DNA from: Arcuatula senhousia
Taxonomy: Eukaryota; Mollusca; Bivalvia; Mytilida; Mytilidae
NCBI GenBank assembly: GCA_963971305.1
Contig: OZ020307.1
Coordinates: forward strand, 61,997,702-62,061,701
Length of the DNA stretch: 64,000 bases
Reading direction: 5' to 3'
Shown here: positions 10,650 to 23,560 of the stretch, one piece after another
Layout of the letters: each line of letters begins with the position of its first letter
Position numbering within the stretch: the stretch's first letter is position 1
The notes under the pieces: model-generated
Seen by the model: only the letters and a program-made list of their open reading frames with translations
What the model was told of the DNA's origin: nothing
Databases searched by the model: none
Program-made: the position numbers and the translations under genes

Positions 10650-10978
10650 GAGTGCGTCCATGGGACACAGACGCCACCGCGTAGAGCCACAGACTGGAAG
10701 TAGTAGTCTGACAGGTCTACAAGTCACAAATGACATGCCGTTCGTCATTAACTGAACCAGGCTACCAAATCATACACGACTGAAAAGACAAAGTTGAAGT
10801 CAATTTACATAGCGGCTTAGTCCAAACAGAAAGTAGAAGGCTGACAGGTCCGAAAGTCGATTAGGACATACAGTATTTCAAATCACACTCATGTACAGTT
10901 TCTGTGACAAGCTTACTGGGAATCTTGAAGAGTAGAACTATATGCCCCAACATGTCGAAAGGGGGGGGGCAAAATATT
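10650..10978 (+). mobile_element. Family D element, copy D1 (short)
   Basis: 5' end has the hairpin sequence GTCCATGGGACAC followed by 'agacgccaccgc'; the core has 'ctggaagtagtagtctgacagg' and a second module with 'gtagaaggctgacaggtc'; the 3' end is a hairpin ATGCCCC ... GGGGGGGGCA. It directly abuts A2. Confidence 0.65.
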
Positions 10979-11130
10979 TTCTCCTACAGGTACTTTAAAT
11001 GGCAAAATCTATTAGGTGTCATCTGACAAATTCTACCCAATGAAGAGTTTTGTAGAGCTTTATTAGCGGGTGGGTATGCAACAGCCTTTTTCTATCTACA
11101 AGTTTTCATTTACACAAAAACATGAAAACA

Positions 11131-12490
11131 AGAGGCTCCCAAGAGCCCGTATCGCTCACCTGATTTACACAGATACATATATTTGTAGATATTATTGTGC
11201 TTAACCATATGCGATTTAAATTTCTGAAATATCTTGGTTAGTTTTTAAGATATTGGGCTTAATAAGTGCAAATTTGGCGAAAATTAGGAAAAAGAACAAT
11301 AACTCCCACATCAGCAGTCAGATCTTTTTTGAAATTTCAGGACAGGTAAATCTTAACATGCTGATCACTTTTGATTCTTACACAATTTTGATATCTGAAA
11401 CCATTTTTGAGTTGTTAGCAAAAAATGCAATTTATCCCTATGTTCTATTTTTAGCCATGGTGGCCATGTTTTTTACGAATAAAAAATCTGACAATAGAGT
11501 TGTAGCAGATAAGCTATTAAACAATGGAAAATGGTAAATTTTGACGCTTTAAGGGCCATAACTCCTAAAAGAAATGGCTCTACAGCTTTGACCTAATTAC
11601 ATGAAACGTAGATTTTGACGTGCTTAATCATATGCAATTTGAATTTTCAAATTATCTTGTATAGTTTTCAAGATATAGGGCTAAATAAGTGCAAAATTTT
11701 CAAAAAATCCAGAAAAAGGGCAATAAAACCTATGTCAATTGTTGGATCTTCTTGAAAATGTAAGAGCAGGTAGATCTTGAGATGCTGATCACTTTTGTCT
11801 CCCTTCACAATTTTGATATCTGTAACTATTTTTGAGAAATTAGCAAAAAACTGCAATTTACCCCTATGTTCTATTTTTAGCCATGGCGGCCATATTTTTT
11901 TGACGAATCGAAAATCCGAACGATAGAATTGTAGCAATTATGCTATTAAGCAACTGTGCCAAGTTTGGTTGAAGTTGGATGTATGGTGTCAGACAAGTTC
12001 ATCTTTGAAACGTAGATCTTGACATGCTTTATCATATGCACTTTGAATTAATAAAATATCTTGTACAGTTTTCAAGATATAGGGCTAAATAAGTGCAAAA
12101 TTTTGAAAAAATCCAGAAAAAGGGCAATAACTCCTTCATCGGTTGTTGGATCTTTTTGAAAATTTCTGGGCAGGTAGATCTTGAGGTGCTGATCACTTTT
12201 ACCCAATGCCAGAATTTTGATATCTGTGACCTTTTTTGAGTTATTTGCAAAAATCTATATTTGACCCCCTGTTCTATTTTAAGTAACAGCGGCCATGTTT
12301 TTTGACGTATCAAAAATCCCAACGCCAACTTTTTGCACAATACCCTAAGGAACAACCATTTCAAATTTGGCTGCAATTGGCCAAGCAGTTTCAGAGAAAA
12401 AGATGTTTGAAAAAAGCTAACGGACGACGGACGCTAACGCAAAGTGATGGCAATAGCTCACATGACCCTTCGGGTCAGGTGAGCTAAAAA
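11131..12490 (+). mobile_element. Family A dispersed element, copy A3
   Basis: Left end AGAGGCTCCCAAGAGCC, TATCGCTCACCTGA. Three ~400-bp modules built of 'agggcaataactcc', 'ggcaggtagatcttgag', 'tgctgatcactttt', 'gagttatttgcaaaaa' and 'ttttagccatggcggccatg'. Right end: 'cggacgacggacgc', then the hairpin AGCTCACATGACCC-TTC-GGGTCAGGTGAGCT and AAAAA. The left-end CGCTCACCTGA is also the inverted complement of the 3' end. Open frames inside (up to 114 codons) are incidental. Confidence 0.85.
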
Positions 12491-12689
12491 GCTATTCTTA
12501 CCTTGGGAAGCCACAATGTGCATATAAAGAGTAATCTGACAACTTTTGACCTATCAGAGATATTTGTAGAACTTTTGGATGGTAATTTCGGCAACAGTTT
12601 CCAAAGCCATTTTTAATACTGGCCCCTTTGATAACAATAGAAGATGTGATTTTACACCATAAAGTATGATAGGAGGAAGCTAAATGTCA

Positions 12690-12830
12690 AATAAAGAGGC
12701 TGTGACATGTCCTTGCCCAGAAAACCGTGACGGAAATTTTTGTTTCGCCACAGGACACAGGACCCAGGACGACATATTGTGACAAAGAGACTCCTATGTC
12801 GCTTTGCAACACTTTGCAGGCGACATAAGA
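12690..12830 (+). mobile_element. 3' fragment of a hairpin-ended element (family H)
   Basis: 'aaaccgtgacggaaattttt' (end of an 'aacaggaagtag'-type module), then a hairpin ATGTCGC...GCGACATAAGAATA. A related 3' end occurs at about 18960-19016. Confidence 0.5.
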
Positions 12831-15782
12831 ATACAATAAATAAGACTCTCTTTTATATTATGTTCTAAGTTTATTTGAACAACAACTGATCACTAACTAC
12901 CAGCACAAATAACAGATCTAAACATTTAATACTACACTTTTATATGGCAGCGAAAATGTAAAAAGCATTAACAGCACAAAGACAAAGAGCTATAGTTTAC
13001 ATGTTTATGTGTAAACGTAAGGTAGAGTAGCAAGAGACGACAGTCTTTTATTTTTTATTTTTTTAATTTGCAGTAGGTCTCTACATAGATCAATTGAGCT
13101 TTTGAAACTTGCGTCAAAAGATCAAGACAAGTTAGCATTGACAAAATAAATGATATGAAGGAGATGAAGGAGTTTCAAAATTTAATTATTTTCACAGGAA
13201 AAAGTTAAAAGATATTAAAAAAGGTCTAGATAATAAATATAGATGACAAGCACACAATTTATTTTAAATGAAGACTTAAGAATATACCTGTTCATTTAGA
13301 AATACTGTACACAAGTCTCAATATTAAAAAAAAAATAATGATCAAAAATAAATTTGGGAAAATTATATTAGCTAAATCTGATTCCTGTCTCTGCTACTAT
13401 ACCTTACAAAAGTTACACATAATTTACATTAAAAGAAAGAAAAACATAGACAATATCCACAAACCAGAGAGTATTTACAATAAAAAAAAACAATCTGCAA
13501 ACAGAGAATATGTTAATAGTCAATACCTCTTCCAATCCAAACAGTTAAAATGAAACTTCAAAGAAAAAAGACAAGAAAAAAAGAAAACATTACAATTTAG
13601 GGTGATATGGTTGATTGAGATGTCATATAATAATGATGACCTCATTAAAATAGTCATTCTTTACAATTTTTATGAAGTGATATTTATTGCTTGTTGTTTT
13701 GACCTTGAAAAATGAATTTCTCATTTTTAGACAGATTCTTTGATTTAAAAATAATAAATTCATGCATTTGTATGTTTAAGATAAATCTTTTTTTTTAAAA
13801 TGTAAACAATAATTGAGGTTTCAATGAAAAATGAAATATCAAGATAAATCTTTCTTAAAATATGTAAACATTCATATCTATGCAATTTGTTTTTATCAGA
13901 TCTGAATAAAAATAATAAATATATTCAATGCATTTTAACTACTGACAAAACAAAGTGATTAAACGCACTAAAAACAAAACTAAACTAAAACTAACAAAAA
14001 CTGATAATATCTTGTTTTAACATAGAATTTCACTACAATCTCAACTCTTGTCAAACAAAAGATTAAAATATGGCAAAATATCACTAACCAGATTTATGGT
14101 ATTCAGAACATAAACATAAAGTCAACTAAGGTAAAATATCAAAATAACGCTAAGTACAGTATATTTAAACCTTAAGTACAGTAGCACCTGGCGTAATATA
14201 ACAAATATCTTTATAATAAATTAAAGTTATAAGGATATGATCTGATGAACTGCCCATAAATTAAACAACCTTTTTCATAATGGTGGTGAAATGTTTTCAA
14301 ATTCATTTTGGCAACATTTTCATTATTTCTGTGTTCTCCTATTTGACAAAGTTCAACACTAAATATATAAAATAAATCTACAAAAATCAAAAAACTAGTT
14401 CTACTACAGATGATTAAGTTGAAATGGTCCCTTATAATAACTTTGACAAAAATATCCAACAGCGTTATGAAAACTTTTGTTTGTAACCTTAGGTAAAACC
14501 AATTTAATGCAATACTCAGGCGCAGATTCAGAAGGGGGTGTGAAGGTCTTGCGCCCCCACCCCCCAAAAACTGGCAAAAATTATGTTTTTATGCATAAAA
14601 TCCACATTAAAAACACTAAAAAAAGGTTCACGCCCCCCTAAACTAATATCCAGGATCGGCCCCTGATACTAATGTTACTTTGAGCTCTTTAAAATCATTT
14701 TTACATTAATACAACTATAATTCTCTTTTGTGACATATTCAATACTTGTATCCTATTTCAGATATATCTTTAAGTTAACCTACATAGATGTAAAATATTA
14801 AACACCTAGCAACACATTTATTAATATCATAAATACCCTGGGCCAGTACCCTGCAAATACACATAGCAAATAAGTTACCAAAAACCTGCAGAATGCAACA
14901 AAAACTGGCAAAAATTGATAGTGAATCATCCATTCTTATAATCAACTGTAGGTGAACCCCTCCCTCTTGAACAATTTTTGCATCTTTCATTATTTACATT
15001 AACAAAAATATTTTAAGTACTGTAATAAAAAAAAACCAAATCAGTGGTTATAAAATATATGTTAAGAAAATATCAGATCATTAGCAGTTAAAGAAAGACA
15101 ACCTAAAAATCACTGGCAACTCAAAATGAGATTTACATACTGTATACACACTGACAACACAGCCTACAAGTCTGAATATACTGGACATGATGTACAGGAG
15201 ACTGGAAAATATATGACAGTTAATAACCATTGTTAATATGCCCCTAACACTTATTGTTAACCTGAGATTAAAGTACTATTACACTTGAATTTTTAATTAT
15301 CTGAACAGAAGGAGAGATTTTGGAAAGTTTTGTTACACATGTAACATGAACTGACACCTAAGAAGTAATGTAAAAAGCATATTGTAATAATTGAAGGCTA
15401 ACCATCATGTTCGTGGGAATCCCCTGATTCCTCAAGACTAGACTTATAATGCTGATTATAAAGACTAACAAAAAGGAGCTTACGAAGACTGCAGCTAGGT
15501 TCAAGCATAATAAAAGTGATTAAAAAAAAAACTATTCCCTTTAAAGCTTCTAAAGCTCATGAAGATAAATAAATAATGGCACTAAAAGCTACCTTGTTTT
15601 TTTTTCTTATTTAAGTTATAATTTCAGTACATTAAACTGGCATCAGAGTCATCAAAGTTAGACATTACTTGACCCTATAAAAAAACCTGATAATTCTCTT
15701 GAAAGACAAATCTGTTCAATGATCTGCTTGTTTCTCTTATTACTTAAATACATGTGTAATCTAGTTTGGATTCATAACAATA
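12831..15782. other. AT-rich sequence without a recognised gene
   Basis: No frame with domain character. A G/C-skewed repeat scrap ('gcgcccccaccccccaaaa') lies near 14514-14660. This region and 17043-20770 lie downstream of the minus-strand zinc-finger gene and could in part be its 3' UTR or simply intergenic; the sequence does not decide. Confidence 0.4.
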
Positions 15783-17042
15783 AAAAGCTACGCCGAGCGC
15801 AGCATGATACGACCGCAACAAGTTGAACCCTGTACGTTGGAGGCCCAATATGGATAGTCCATTGCTTTGGTCACATGAAGCCCATGGTGGACTTACAAAG
15901 CTTTTTGACACATGCATCCTGTGGTGGACTTATAGAAATGCATTTTTGACAAATATATTTACATCAACATCTTATACAAAAAGCCTTATTTCTATACATG
16001 TATTAATTTACAATTTTGGCCCTTTGACCCCTAATTCCTCAAAAATGGTAAAAGATATTGCTAATCCGATAAAAAATAATAGGAAATTGTGTACATGGAA
16101 TCCAATGAAAAAAAGATTTTGAAAATCGGACCACAAATAAAATAGTTGATTTTATGGGCGTGGCCTGTCTTTAGCCCCCTGTAACAATGAAATGGTGAAA
16201 AACATATCAAAATCATTGACACATTTTGTTGAAAGCATTTAATGATGAATTCAACAAAGAAAGAATTTTCAAAATCTAATGAATAATAAACATTCTACAA
16301 CAGTTTTGTCAATACACCCGTTTTAGCCCTTTTTGGCCCTTTTTTCTAAAACAGTAGGGGCCACAAACCCCAAATACAAAACCAAGATTCCTTTAGTGGA
16401 TATAATCATCATATATAAACTTCATAACAATTGGCAGGCCCACTACAACTTGATTTTTGGTATAAACTATTTGCATTGACAAACTTTTAAAAGTGGCGTT
16501 TTTGGCCCCTTTGACCCCTAATTTCTCAAAAACGGTAAGAGATATTGCAAATCTGATTGAAAAACGCAGGCAGGGATTTTCACAAGGATTCCAATGAAAA
16601 AAAGATTTTGAAAATCGGACCACAAATAAAAAAGTCGATTTTTGGGGTGTGGCCCCTTTTTGACCCCCTGTAGCAATGTAACGGTGCAATAAATATCAAA
16701 ATCATTGACACATTTAGTAGACAGAATTTAATGAGGAATTCATTAAAAAAAGAATTTCAAAATCGAATGAATAACAAACATTTTACAACAGTTTTGTCAA
16801 TACACCCGTTTTAGCCCCTTTTGGCCCTTTTTTCTAAAACGGTAGGGGCTACAAACCCCAAATACAATACCAACCTTCCTTTAGTGGTTACAAACATCAT
16901 ATCAAAATTTTAAAACAATTGGTCAACATTTACTCAAGTTATCGCACGGAAACCAAATGTTCCCAGACGACAACGACGACGACGACAACGACGACATCGC
17001 CATAACATTATACGATCGCAAAATTTTGCGGTCGTATAAAAA
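15783..17042 (+). mobile_element. Family B dispersed element, copy B1 (complete)
   Basis: Left end 'aaaaagctacgccgagcgcagc' region: a 5' hairpin GCTACGC-CGA-GCGCAGC, then ATACGACCGCAAC. Interior has two ~485-bp direct modules (compare 'caatacacccgttttagcc' at 16313 and 16798). Right end: (GAC)n/(AAC) microsatellite at 16967-16998, then a hairpin TACGATCGCAAAA/TTTTGCGGTCGTA and TAAAAA. ATACGACCGCA at the left is the inverted complement of TGCGGTCGTAT at the right. Confidence 0.85.
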
Positions 17043-18784
17043 CAAAAAGATAAATGGAAGACCTTACTTTTTATCTATGGCACATCTGCTGATAAAAAAA
17101 GTTTTTATGATCCTTCAATTCTCTTGTAAAAAAAAAATGAAAATCTTAACCATAAAAAAGAGCAAATGTCACCTTATCTTTACTTTTTTCAAACAATTAT
17201 CTATATTTAACCTATTGGAATTTGTAGTGGTTAATATATATAAGAGCTTAGGGATTTGGAAGTCAGATCATATTTGGGCAGAGGAAACCAAAGTGAACAG
17301 TATAAACTGATGAGCAGACATCAATATTATGATTCGTGGATATGTGGAAGAATATAAGAAGGTTAATGTGTGTTATACAAACTCTAGTGGGAAAATTCCT
17401 AAATTTAAATTAAAAAATATGATGCACTAGGAAAGTATTTCTAAAAATAGCCCAAAGTATACAAAGATAAACAGAAAAAAAAATAAGATATAGTTCCTTT
17501 AACAGAAATAACAATTTGTTTGGCCTTGAAGTTTACAATTTACACTAACCACAAGCATTACACATGTAACATGTTTGTAATAGACAAATATAAGATATGT
17601 AAAATATAGACAACAACTACGATGGCACAGTGTAAAAGATGGCATCAGCTCACCAAAAAATTTACATAGCAAAGCACACCTATAATACAATATACACTAA
17701 ACATTGAACGAGTATTAAATGATTGACTACATGTACATGTACTTAATATGAAAAAACTAACAATGAACAAAATCACAACTTTCTAGCAGTAGTTGGAGTA
17801 CCTTAAGTGTTACATGTATAATATATCGGTGCATAAACAAAATATCATAATGTTCTATTTGGTTTCACAAAAAAGTTAAACGTTTTTTTTTGTTTTCTAT
17901 CAGACTTGACAAGCTTGAGTTTAAGAAAATTCAGTAACACATTTGATTATAAGATTTGTAGATTATTATACTCTATTTTATTCACAAGAATGGGCAGAGC
18001 CTAACTTTCTCGGTCTTTAAGGTGAGGAAGTCCGAAATAATTGACCCTTGACCAACCAGGTTATTAAAATAGAGTAATATAACCCATGAAAATCAAATCA
18101 GCTCCTAATTTCTATAATTGGAATAAAGATTTTATGGTTAATGTTTTGAATTACACAAAACACATAAAACAAATATGAGTTTACCTGAAAACTTTGTTGA
18201 TTTTTGAAATACAAAATTATACATTCACTGTGTAAACAGGTTTATTTGGTTTCATGAGGTAGAATTATTTATTAGACTGCCATGACCTTTCTTAAAATTG
18301 TTTACCTTAATACATTATGATTCTAAGAAGCAGAGATGAATTTTCACGATGCTTAAATGGTTGAGAAGGATGTTTGAGTCATAGCAGGGGAAAATAACAC
18401 TGGCTTGTGAAATGGTTATGGCCATAAAACATTTGTAAACCCTTTAAAAGAAACTTTTCACAGGGCACACTCAAAGAAGCACAATGTTGAGAAATTATTT
18501 TAAACTCATCCTATGCAGGAGTTTTTTTTCATTTATATTGCATCAGGTACAATTATACATTGTACTGGCCTCCATGGTACAAACTTTGCTTGGCCTTCTT
18601 AATCTTTCAACAATAGTTTTGCTTGGCCTTCTTATCTTTAAACAAAATTTGCAAATTTTAGAATGTTTCACTTAGCTCTGGAAGCTTTTCAAATAAGCAA
18701 GAATCTATACATTTTACAGTTAAACAACCAGAATTGACTTCTACATTTATAGGAAGACGTATATCAGCTGCACTTTTAAGTATT
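17043..18784. other. AT-rich sequence without a recognised gene
   Basis: No supported gene or element. Scattered TACATGTA-type palindromes. Short frames (60-63 codons) show no domain. Confidence 0.4.
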
Positions 18785-19016
18785 TAGTAAACAGGAAGTA
18801 GATGAGTTACAGACATGAAATTGCTTTAGATCTTAAACTATGAGTTCTACAGGAAAAGCTACATACCAAATATCAAATGACTGCAACATATAGTTGCCTG
18901 AAAAACAATTCAGGAAACTTTTGTGACGCCATAAGACAACATACATGTAGGACAAAAACACTGAAGAAAGTGCTAAAGCGACCCCTGTATGTTCAACAAA
19001 TCCAGGTGACATAAAA
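18785..19016 (+). mobile_element. Family H element, one module plus 3' end
   Basis: 'aaacaggaagtagatgagtt', 'acagacatgaaattgctt', 'ccaaatatcaaatgactg' and 'gtgacgccataag' form one C/H-type module; the 3' end is a loose hairpin 'gcgacccctg...caggtgacataaaaa'. The left boundary is approximate. Confidence 0.5.
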
Positions 19017-20772
19017 ATTCAATTAAAATGTTTAAATGATACTAAAAATAGCATTATATGTACATGAATAATAAACAATAAGAATAACATGTGAATAATA
19101 AGCAGCAGTGAAAAACATGCACTTCTAATAAGCACTAAACAATAGATATATCTCTACAGAAAAATGGCAGTTTATTATATACACATAGCACTGTAACAAT
19201 GCATAAACAGACAACTGTCCTTTAGCTGACGACAAAAAGCTGTACAATATTAATAAATTATGAGTTTAATAGCGGAAATGTCTCACGTTAAAAAGATGAC
19301 CTGTGATTTTGTTTGTGAAGGAGAGTTTACTTCCTGAGATTCTTACTAAAAAATGAAATAAATAAATCTTAAAAAATAATGTTATTCATATGGCACAAAT
19401 TATTATATTTTTTTCCATAAAAACACATAAAATGGCAATTATCTTCACAAATTACATGTACAACAATGATATTTACAACAACATTACGTCAAAAAGGTGA
19501 AAGTTCATCATGAAAAACTTCTATTAGAAGGTAAATTAGATCTGACAAGTAGAAGAACATGACAGTACATGAATTACATGTATTTACCTGAAAACCATTA
19601 ATACATGTAACAAGAAATTAATGACAACCAACATAAAACAAGACATATATTTTACATAGAGTGCATATGTCAAGATTTTGTGAACTATATAAATATAAAT
19701 GTATACATGTACCTCTGAGGTACAATATAATAATGATGAAAAATATTATTTATTGTAATGCAGTGTGAAAAAATGCTGCAAACTGGTTTTAATGTTAAAC
19801 ATGTTATTAAAAGTCAAAAACAAACAAGAAAATAGATCATTATTAGTTAAAAGTACACTTAAAAGAAAAAGAAAAAATAGCACTATATAAAACATCATTT
19901 TGGGGCTATTTCACTAAGATCAGTGTTCTATGTACATGTACAAGTACATCTGCACTAAGGTCATGTCAAATGTACTAGTTTTTCAGCAATTTAAATTCCA
20001 TGATACATGTACATGTCATTATTCATATTTTAAAGTTAAGGGTTTTTTTCTTTTATTAATTACAATTATAAACATTTCAATATGTTTGTATAATTAACAA
20101 ACATTTTAATGATGGTTTCTTTCATTTTAAGATAGGAAGATGGTAGCTTATGTTTGTGATGTTCATTAAATAGCCTTAGGCTCAAGGTTAAAAAGTTGTT
20201 AATAACTGTCAGACTGATACATGTAATTCCAAAAATATATACATGTACTAGTAAACGTACAATGTATATGTACTGCTAGTTCTAAATTTCCATACTGTTC
20301 TTCTTATTTTGTAAATGTACATAAAAATATTTGTATATCAACACATACATGACATACATTGACAAACAATAAATGGCCAAATTTCCTTAAAACTTTTTCC
20401 AGTTATTAAAATTCATAAACATTGACATCATGAACATACAAATGTACATGCCTTTCACGTGAAATATTTAATTCCATGAATACCTTAATAATCTAAGAAT
20501 TGTCTCAATTTTAAGTATTTGGATTTTTTACGAAAGAGATTTTAACATCAAATAATAATCTAGAAAGGGTGGTTTTATGTAAAGCTTTACCATATGTAGT
20601 ATTCAACCATCTGAGATCTTACTTGTTATATAAAAAATAAGTTTTGAAGATATGTAAGAAATCAAGTTCATGACCTTGAACGAGTTGTAGTTGTACATGT
20701 TCAGTTTTTCAGATATCACTGAAATAGCCCCACAATTTTGACATTTTCACACAAAATACCAATCATTTAAAG
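19017..20772. other. AT-rich flank downstream of the zinc-finger gene
   Basis: Possible 3' UTR of the minus-strand zinc-finger gene. Very rich in TACATGTA and ACATGTACATGT palindromes. Several TTTATT sites (AATAAA on the minus strand, for example near 19748) could serve as poly(A) signals, but none can be chosen from sequence alone. Confidence 0.35.
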
Positions 20773-22752
20773 TTACTCCAAAGCAATAAACATCCTGTCA
20801 GTGTCATCATCATCTCCTTGAGGTGTTGGTTGTTGAGGTATTTTAGAAGAGGAACTTTCATCGTTACTGCTTCTCAACTGCTCTTCTTCCAAGTCAGCAT
20901 GACGCTGCAAATGTTCGATCAAGAAAATGCTCTGGCTAAACTCCCTCCCACATTTCTCACACCAGAATGGTGGGTTTAACCCTCTGTGGCTCCGTATGTG
21001 CTTTTGAAGAAATCTTAATTCTTTGAACTGCTCCAAACAGATTGTACATTGGTATGGTTTGTCCACCTTGTGTATGCTAATGTGATCTTCAAAACTGTCT
21101 TTGGTAGGGTAAACATTCCCACAGATACCACATTTGAAGTTGCTCTTCTGAGAAGACTCATTTTCATCTGCCATAGAACTTTGTTCTTCTTGAGGTGAAA
21201 TTATATTTTGTTCTTCTGGCAAGGTACTTTGTTGCGTGTTGCTAAAATCAACAGCAGTTTGGTCATCAGGCATACATGTACTTTGTTCCATATCATCTGC
21301 TGCAGAAGTTGATTGATTGGTCCTGTAACTTGGAAGCTTGTCTTCTCCTTTTAACTTCAGTTGGCGATAAGCTTCAAGTTCTCTTTCATACAGAGCCAGC
21401 ATTTCTCTCTCTTCTTGCGTCAACATTGGTTGCTCTGGTTCCTTGTTGACTGGTTTCCTTGTTTTTGTCCAATGAACTGATCGGTCATCAATATATTCTG
21501 GTCCCCTCTGGTTGTAAGTTTGATCCCTTGCGTGTGCCATCATGTGAGTGAAGTATGAATCTGTATTTGTGAAGACTATGGCACATAGACCACAGGTGTA
21601 GCTGACTTTATCCTGTGGGGCTGCATTGAAACTCATTTTGTTTTGCTGCAAGTCTTGTGAATAATCCATTTTGCTTCCCTGTAAATGACTGGCATAACTC
21701 TGCTTGATTTCTTCAATTTTCTCTTCAGATAGATTTGAGGTGAAATTATTTCTATCTTCCATTGATTTTGAGGTATGATAGATTTTTTCAGCCTGTGGCA
21801 TAGGCATAGTTGGGGGATGACTGAGTTTGCCATCATGAGAACTAGAGGCACCACTCACATTATCCTCTGGTTCTTGAAAACTGGTATTGTTAGCCTTTTG
21901 AAAAGAGCTTGGGTCCCTTCTTTTCATTTCAAGCTTAGCAAACATATTGAGTTTTAATGTTTCATTAGTTTTTGTGTCAGTACGTCTTTCTGGTGTCACA
22001 GAAGTAGCAGTTGTATTTTCAGCTTGTGATCTTGCACCATTTGGACCATAGGCTTGAATTTGAGCCCTAGCAAACTGTCCAATTTCTCTTTCAAGATGTC
22101 TGATTTGCTGACTATTGAGTGCATAAATTTCTTTCTGAAAAAGTTCCATTTGTGAACTTGTTGGCAATGCTTCAACCTCACGTTTAAGGTTCCTTTGTGA
22201 ATAGTCAAGTCCATTTTCCCTATTGATACCCAAGGTTGAAAAGTTACTTAGTGTTCCTGGCTCTCTCTTAGCAACCACATTTGTCAGATGGATCTTCATA
22301 TGTTTTGAGAGGTTTCCCCTATCTCTGATCTCTCGACCACAAATTTCACACTTGTACAATTTTACACCTGAATGAATAGTGAGATGAGTTTGGAGTGTGC
22401 CATTTCTGCTGAAACTTTTCCCACATATTCCACAACGATGTGGTTTATCACCCGTATGTGTCCTGATATGTGTTCGAAGATTGGCCTGGTTACTGATCCT
22501 CTTATGGCAGATAGGACATTCGTAGGGTTTCAGCTCTTCTGGTGTATGATATGAACTGACCTTTCGTATCTTCATCTTAAGCGAGCTGCTACCATCACTG
22601 CTAGATTGGTAGGGTTCAGTTTTGTACATACTCTTTGTACTGGTTGGGCTTTGTGGCGGTCCATCTTGTGTCCTTTGTGCCAGAGTCCTGGTGATGTTTT
22701 CTATGCAGGACTCTAACTTGCTTGGTCGCATGGCCTTGGTGAAGCTGTCCAT
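20773..22752 (-). CDS. C2H2 zinc-finger protein, seven fingers
   Basis: Single long coding exon, 659 residues from the first in-frame ATG (22752). The frame stays open nine more codons upstream, to a GTG at 22779, then meets TGA, so ATG is the likely start, or an upstream exon splices in: a candidate acceptor (ttatcattttag|) sits at 22800. Fingers 1-3 are a canonical block with TG(D/V)KP-like linkers (YECPIC..HIRTH, HRCGIC..HLTIH, YKCEIC..HMKIH, about residues 77-157). Finger 4 is isolated (YTCGLC..HMMAH, about 385). Fingers 5-7 lie near the C-terminus (FKCGIC..HISIH, YQCTIC..HIRSH, FWCEKC..HLQRH). Between them are Gln/Ser-rich, probably disordered stretches with a short helical segment (EEREMLALYERELEAYRQL). 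Likely a nuclear DNA-binding regulator. I recognise no specific orthologue. Confidence 0.93.
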   Translation of the reverse strand: MDSFTKAMRPSKLESCIENITRTLAQRTQDGPPQSPTSTKSMYKTEPYQSSSDGSSSLKMKIRKVSSYHTPEELKPYECPICHKRISNQANLRTHIRTHTGDKPHRCGICGKSFSRNGTLQTHLTIHSGVKLYKCEICGREIRDRGNLSKHMKIHLTNVVAKREPGTLSNFSTLGINRENGLDYSQRNLKREVEALPTSSQMELFQKEIYALNSQQIRHLEREIGQFARAQIQAYGPNGARSQAENTTATSVTPERRTDTKTNETLKLNMFAKLEMKRRDPSSFQKANNTSFQEPEDNVSGASSSHDGKLSHPPTMPMPQAEKIYHTSKSMEDRNNFTSNLSEEKIEEIKQSYASHLQGSKMDYSQDLQQNKMSFNAAPQDKVSYTCGLCAIVFTNTDSYFTHMMAHARDQTYNQRGPEYIDDRSVHWTKTRKPVNKEPEQPMLTQEEREMLALYERELEAYRQLKLKGEDKLPSYRTNQSTSAADDMEQSTCMPDDQTAVDFSNTQQSTLPEEQNIISPQEEQSSMADENESSQKSNFKCGICGNVYPTKDSFEDHISIHKVDKPYQCTICLEQFKELRFLQKHIRSHRGLNPPFWCEKCGREFSQSIFLIEHLQRHADLEEEQLRSSNDESSSSKIPQQPTPQGDDDDTDRMFIALE

Positions 22753-22799
22753 GGTCCACTTATAATCTTCACCTGCCACCAGTGTTCTACATCACATAT

Positions 22800-23317
22800 C
22801 TAAAATGATAAAAAAAATCTTTTAATAACTATTTCTAAACCTGGAATACTAAATGTATGTGTGAGTTTGCATTTTTTTATCACTTTTTTTTCTGAGAAAA
22901 TTTCATAAGTCATAAGATGCACACGTGATCCACAGGAAAAGCTAGGCTGTTTTTCCTTTGGAAAACAAAAATTATGCATACAAAATGTTTAAATATATCG
23001 CTTTATGAAAAATTTTAAATTCATTGTAAAGTATTTAAAGATAAATTCCAACTTCAAAGGCATCACAGGTGGATATTTCATGTTCATCATATCATGCATA
23101 TTCTGCAAGCGTATGGAGCTCTTTACATGAAAAAAGTCTACCAAATTGCACAACACTAAAAAAAAACATTGAAGAAAAAGCATTCATCCAGGAAACATTC
23201 TGGTCTCTCAGAGGTTTTAAAAAAACTTCAGAGCGGGCAGAAAAAAGTGGGAACTAGCATCTAAATCCTCCCAAATTATCTTGTCCCATTGAGCTTTTAA
23301 TTAAGGCAATGTCTTTC
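22800..23317. other. Region upstream of the zinc-finger coding exon
   Basis: On the minus strand this would be the intron (or leader) before the acceptor at 22800. AT-rich; no additional coding exon could be supported. Confidence 0.4.
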
Positions 23318-23560
23318 TCATACAGGACTGAAACCGAGTTACAGCCAGGAATTGCGGACGTCGGAGGTCCGGGAAACTCCGAGTTACCCGGAAACTGACG
23401 ATTTTTTTCCGGGATTTACCTCGGAAAAATCGCGGAAGATCCGAGAAAAAACTCCGATTATTCACAAAAACCTCGGAGTTTTCCGGTCCGCGGAGTTCGG
23501 CCACCAAAATTATCGGAGTTTTTTGTTCCGTGGAAAAGATACCGTCGACCAATAACTAAA
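23318..23560 (+). repeat. Family F element, GC-rich 'ctccga' repeat, copy F1
   Basis: Starts 'acaggactgaaaccgagtt' and continues with many copies of 'aactccga' and its complement 'tcggagtt', separated by 'ccgg' motifs. The same left end occurs inverted at the far side of 33650-34005. Very different in composition from its AT-rich surroundings and full of potential fold-back. Confidence 0.75.

Noticed and set aside
11253..12376. Open frames of 60-114 codons inside family A elements
   Set aside because: Same frames are broken in other copies (A5, A7, A8); no conserved protein, no domain.
14235..14265. CTGATGA in 'gatctgatgaactgcc'
   Set aside because: No GAAA, stem or NUH in the right places; chance match. 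The same holds for CTGATGA near 17308 and 44970.
22753..22779. GTG start for the zinc-finger protein
   Set aside because: GTG is rarely used as a start in animal nuclear genes; the first ATG is ten codons in, or the frame continues from an upstream exon through the acceptor at 22800.
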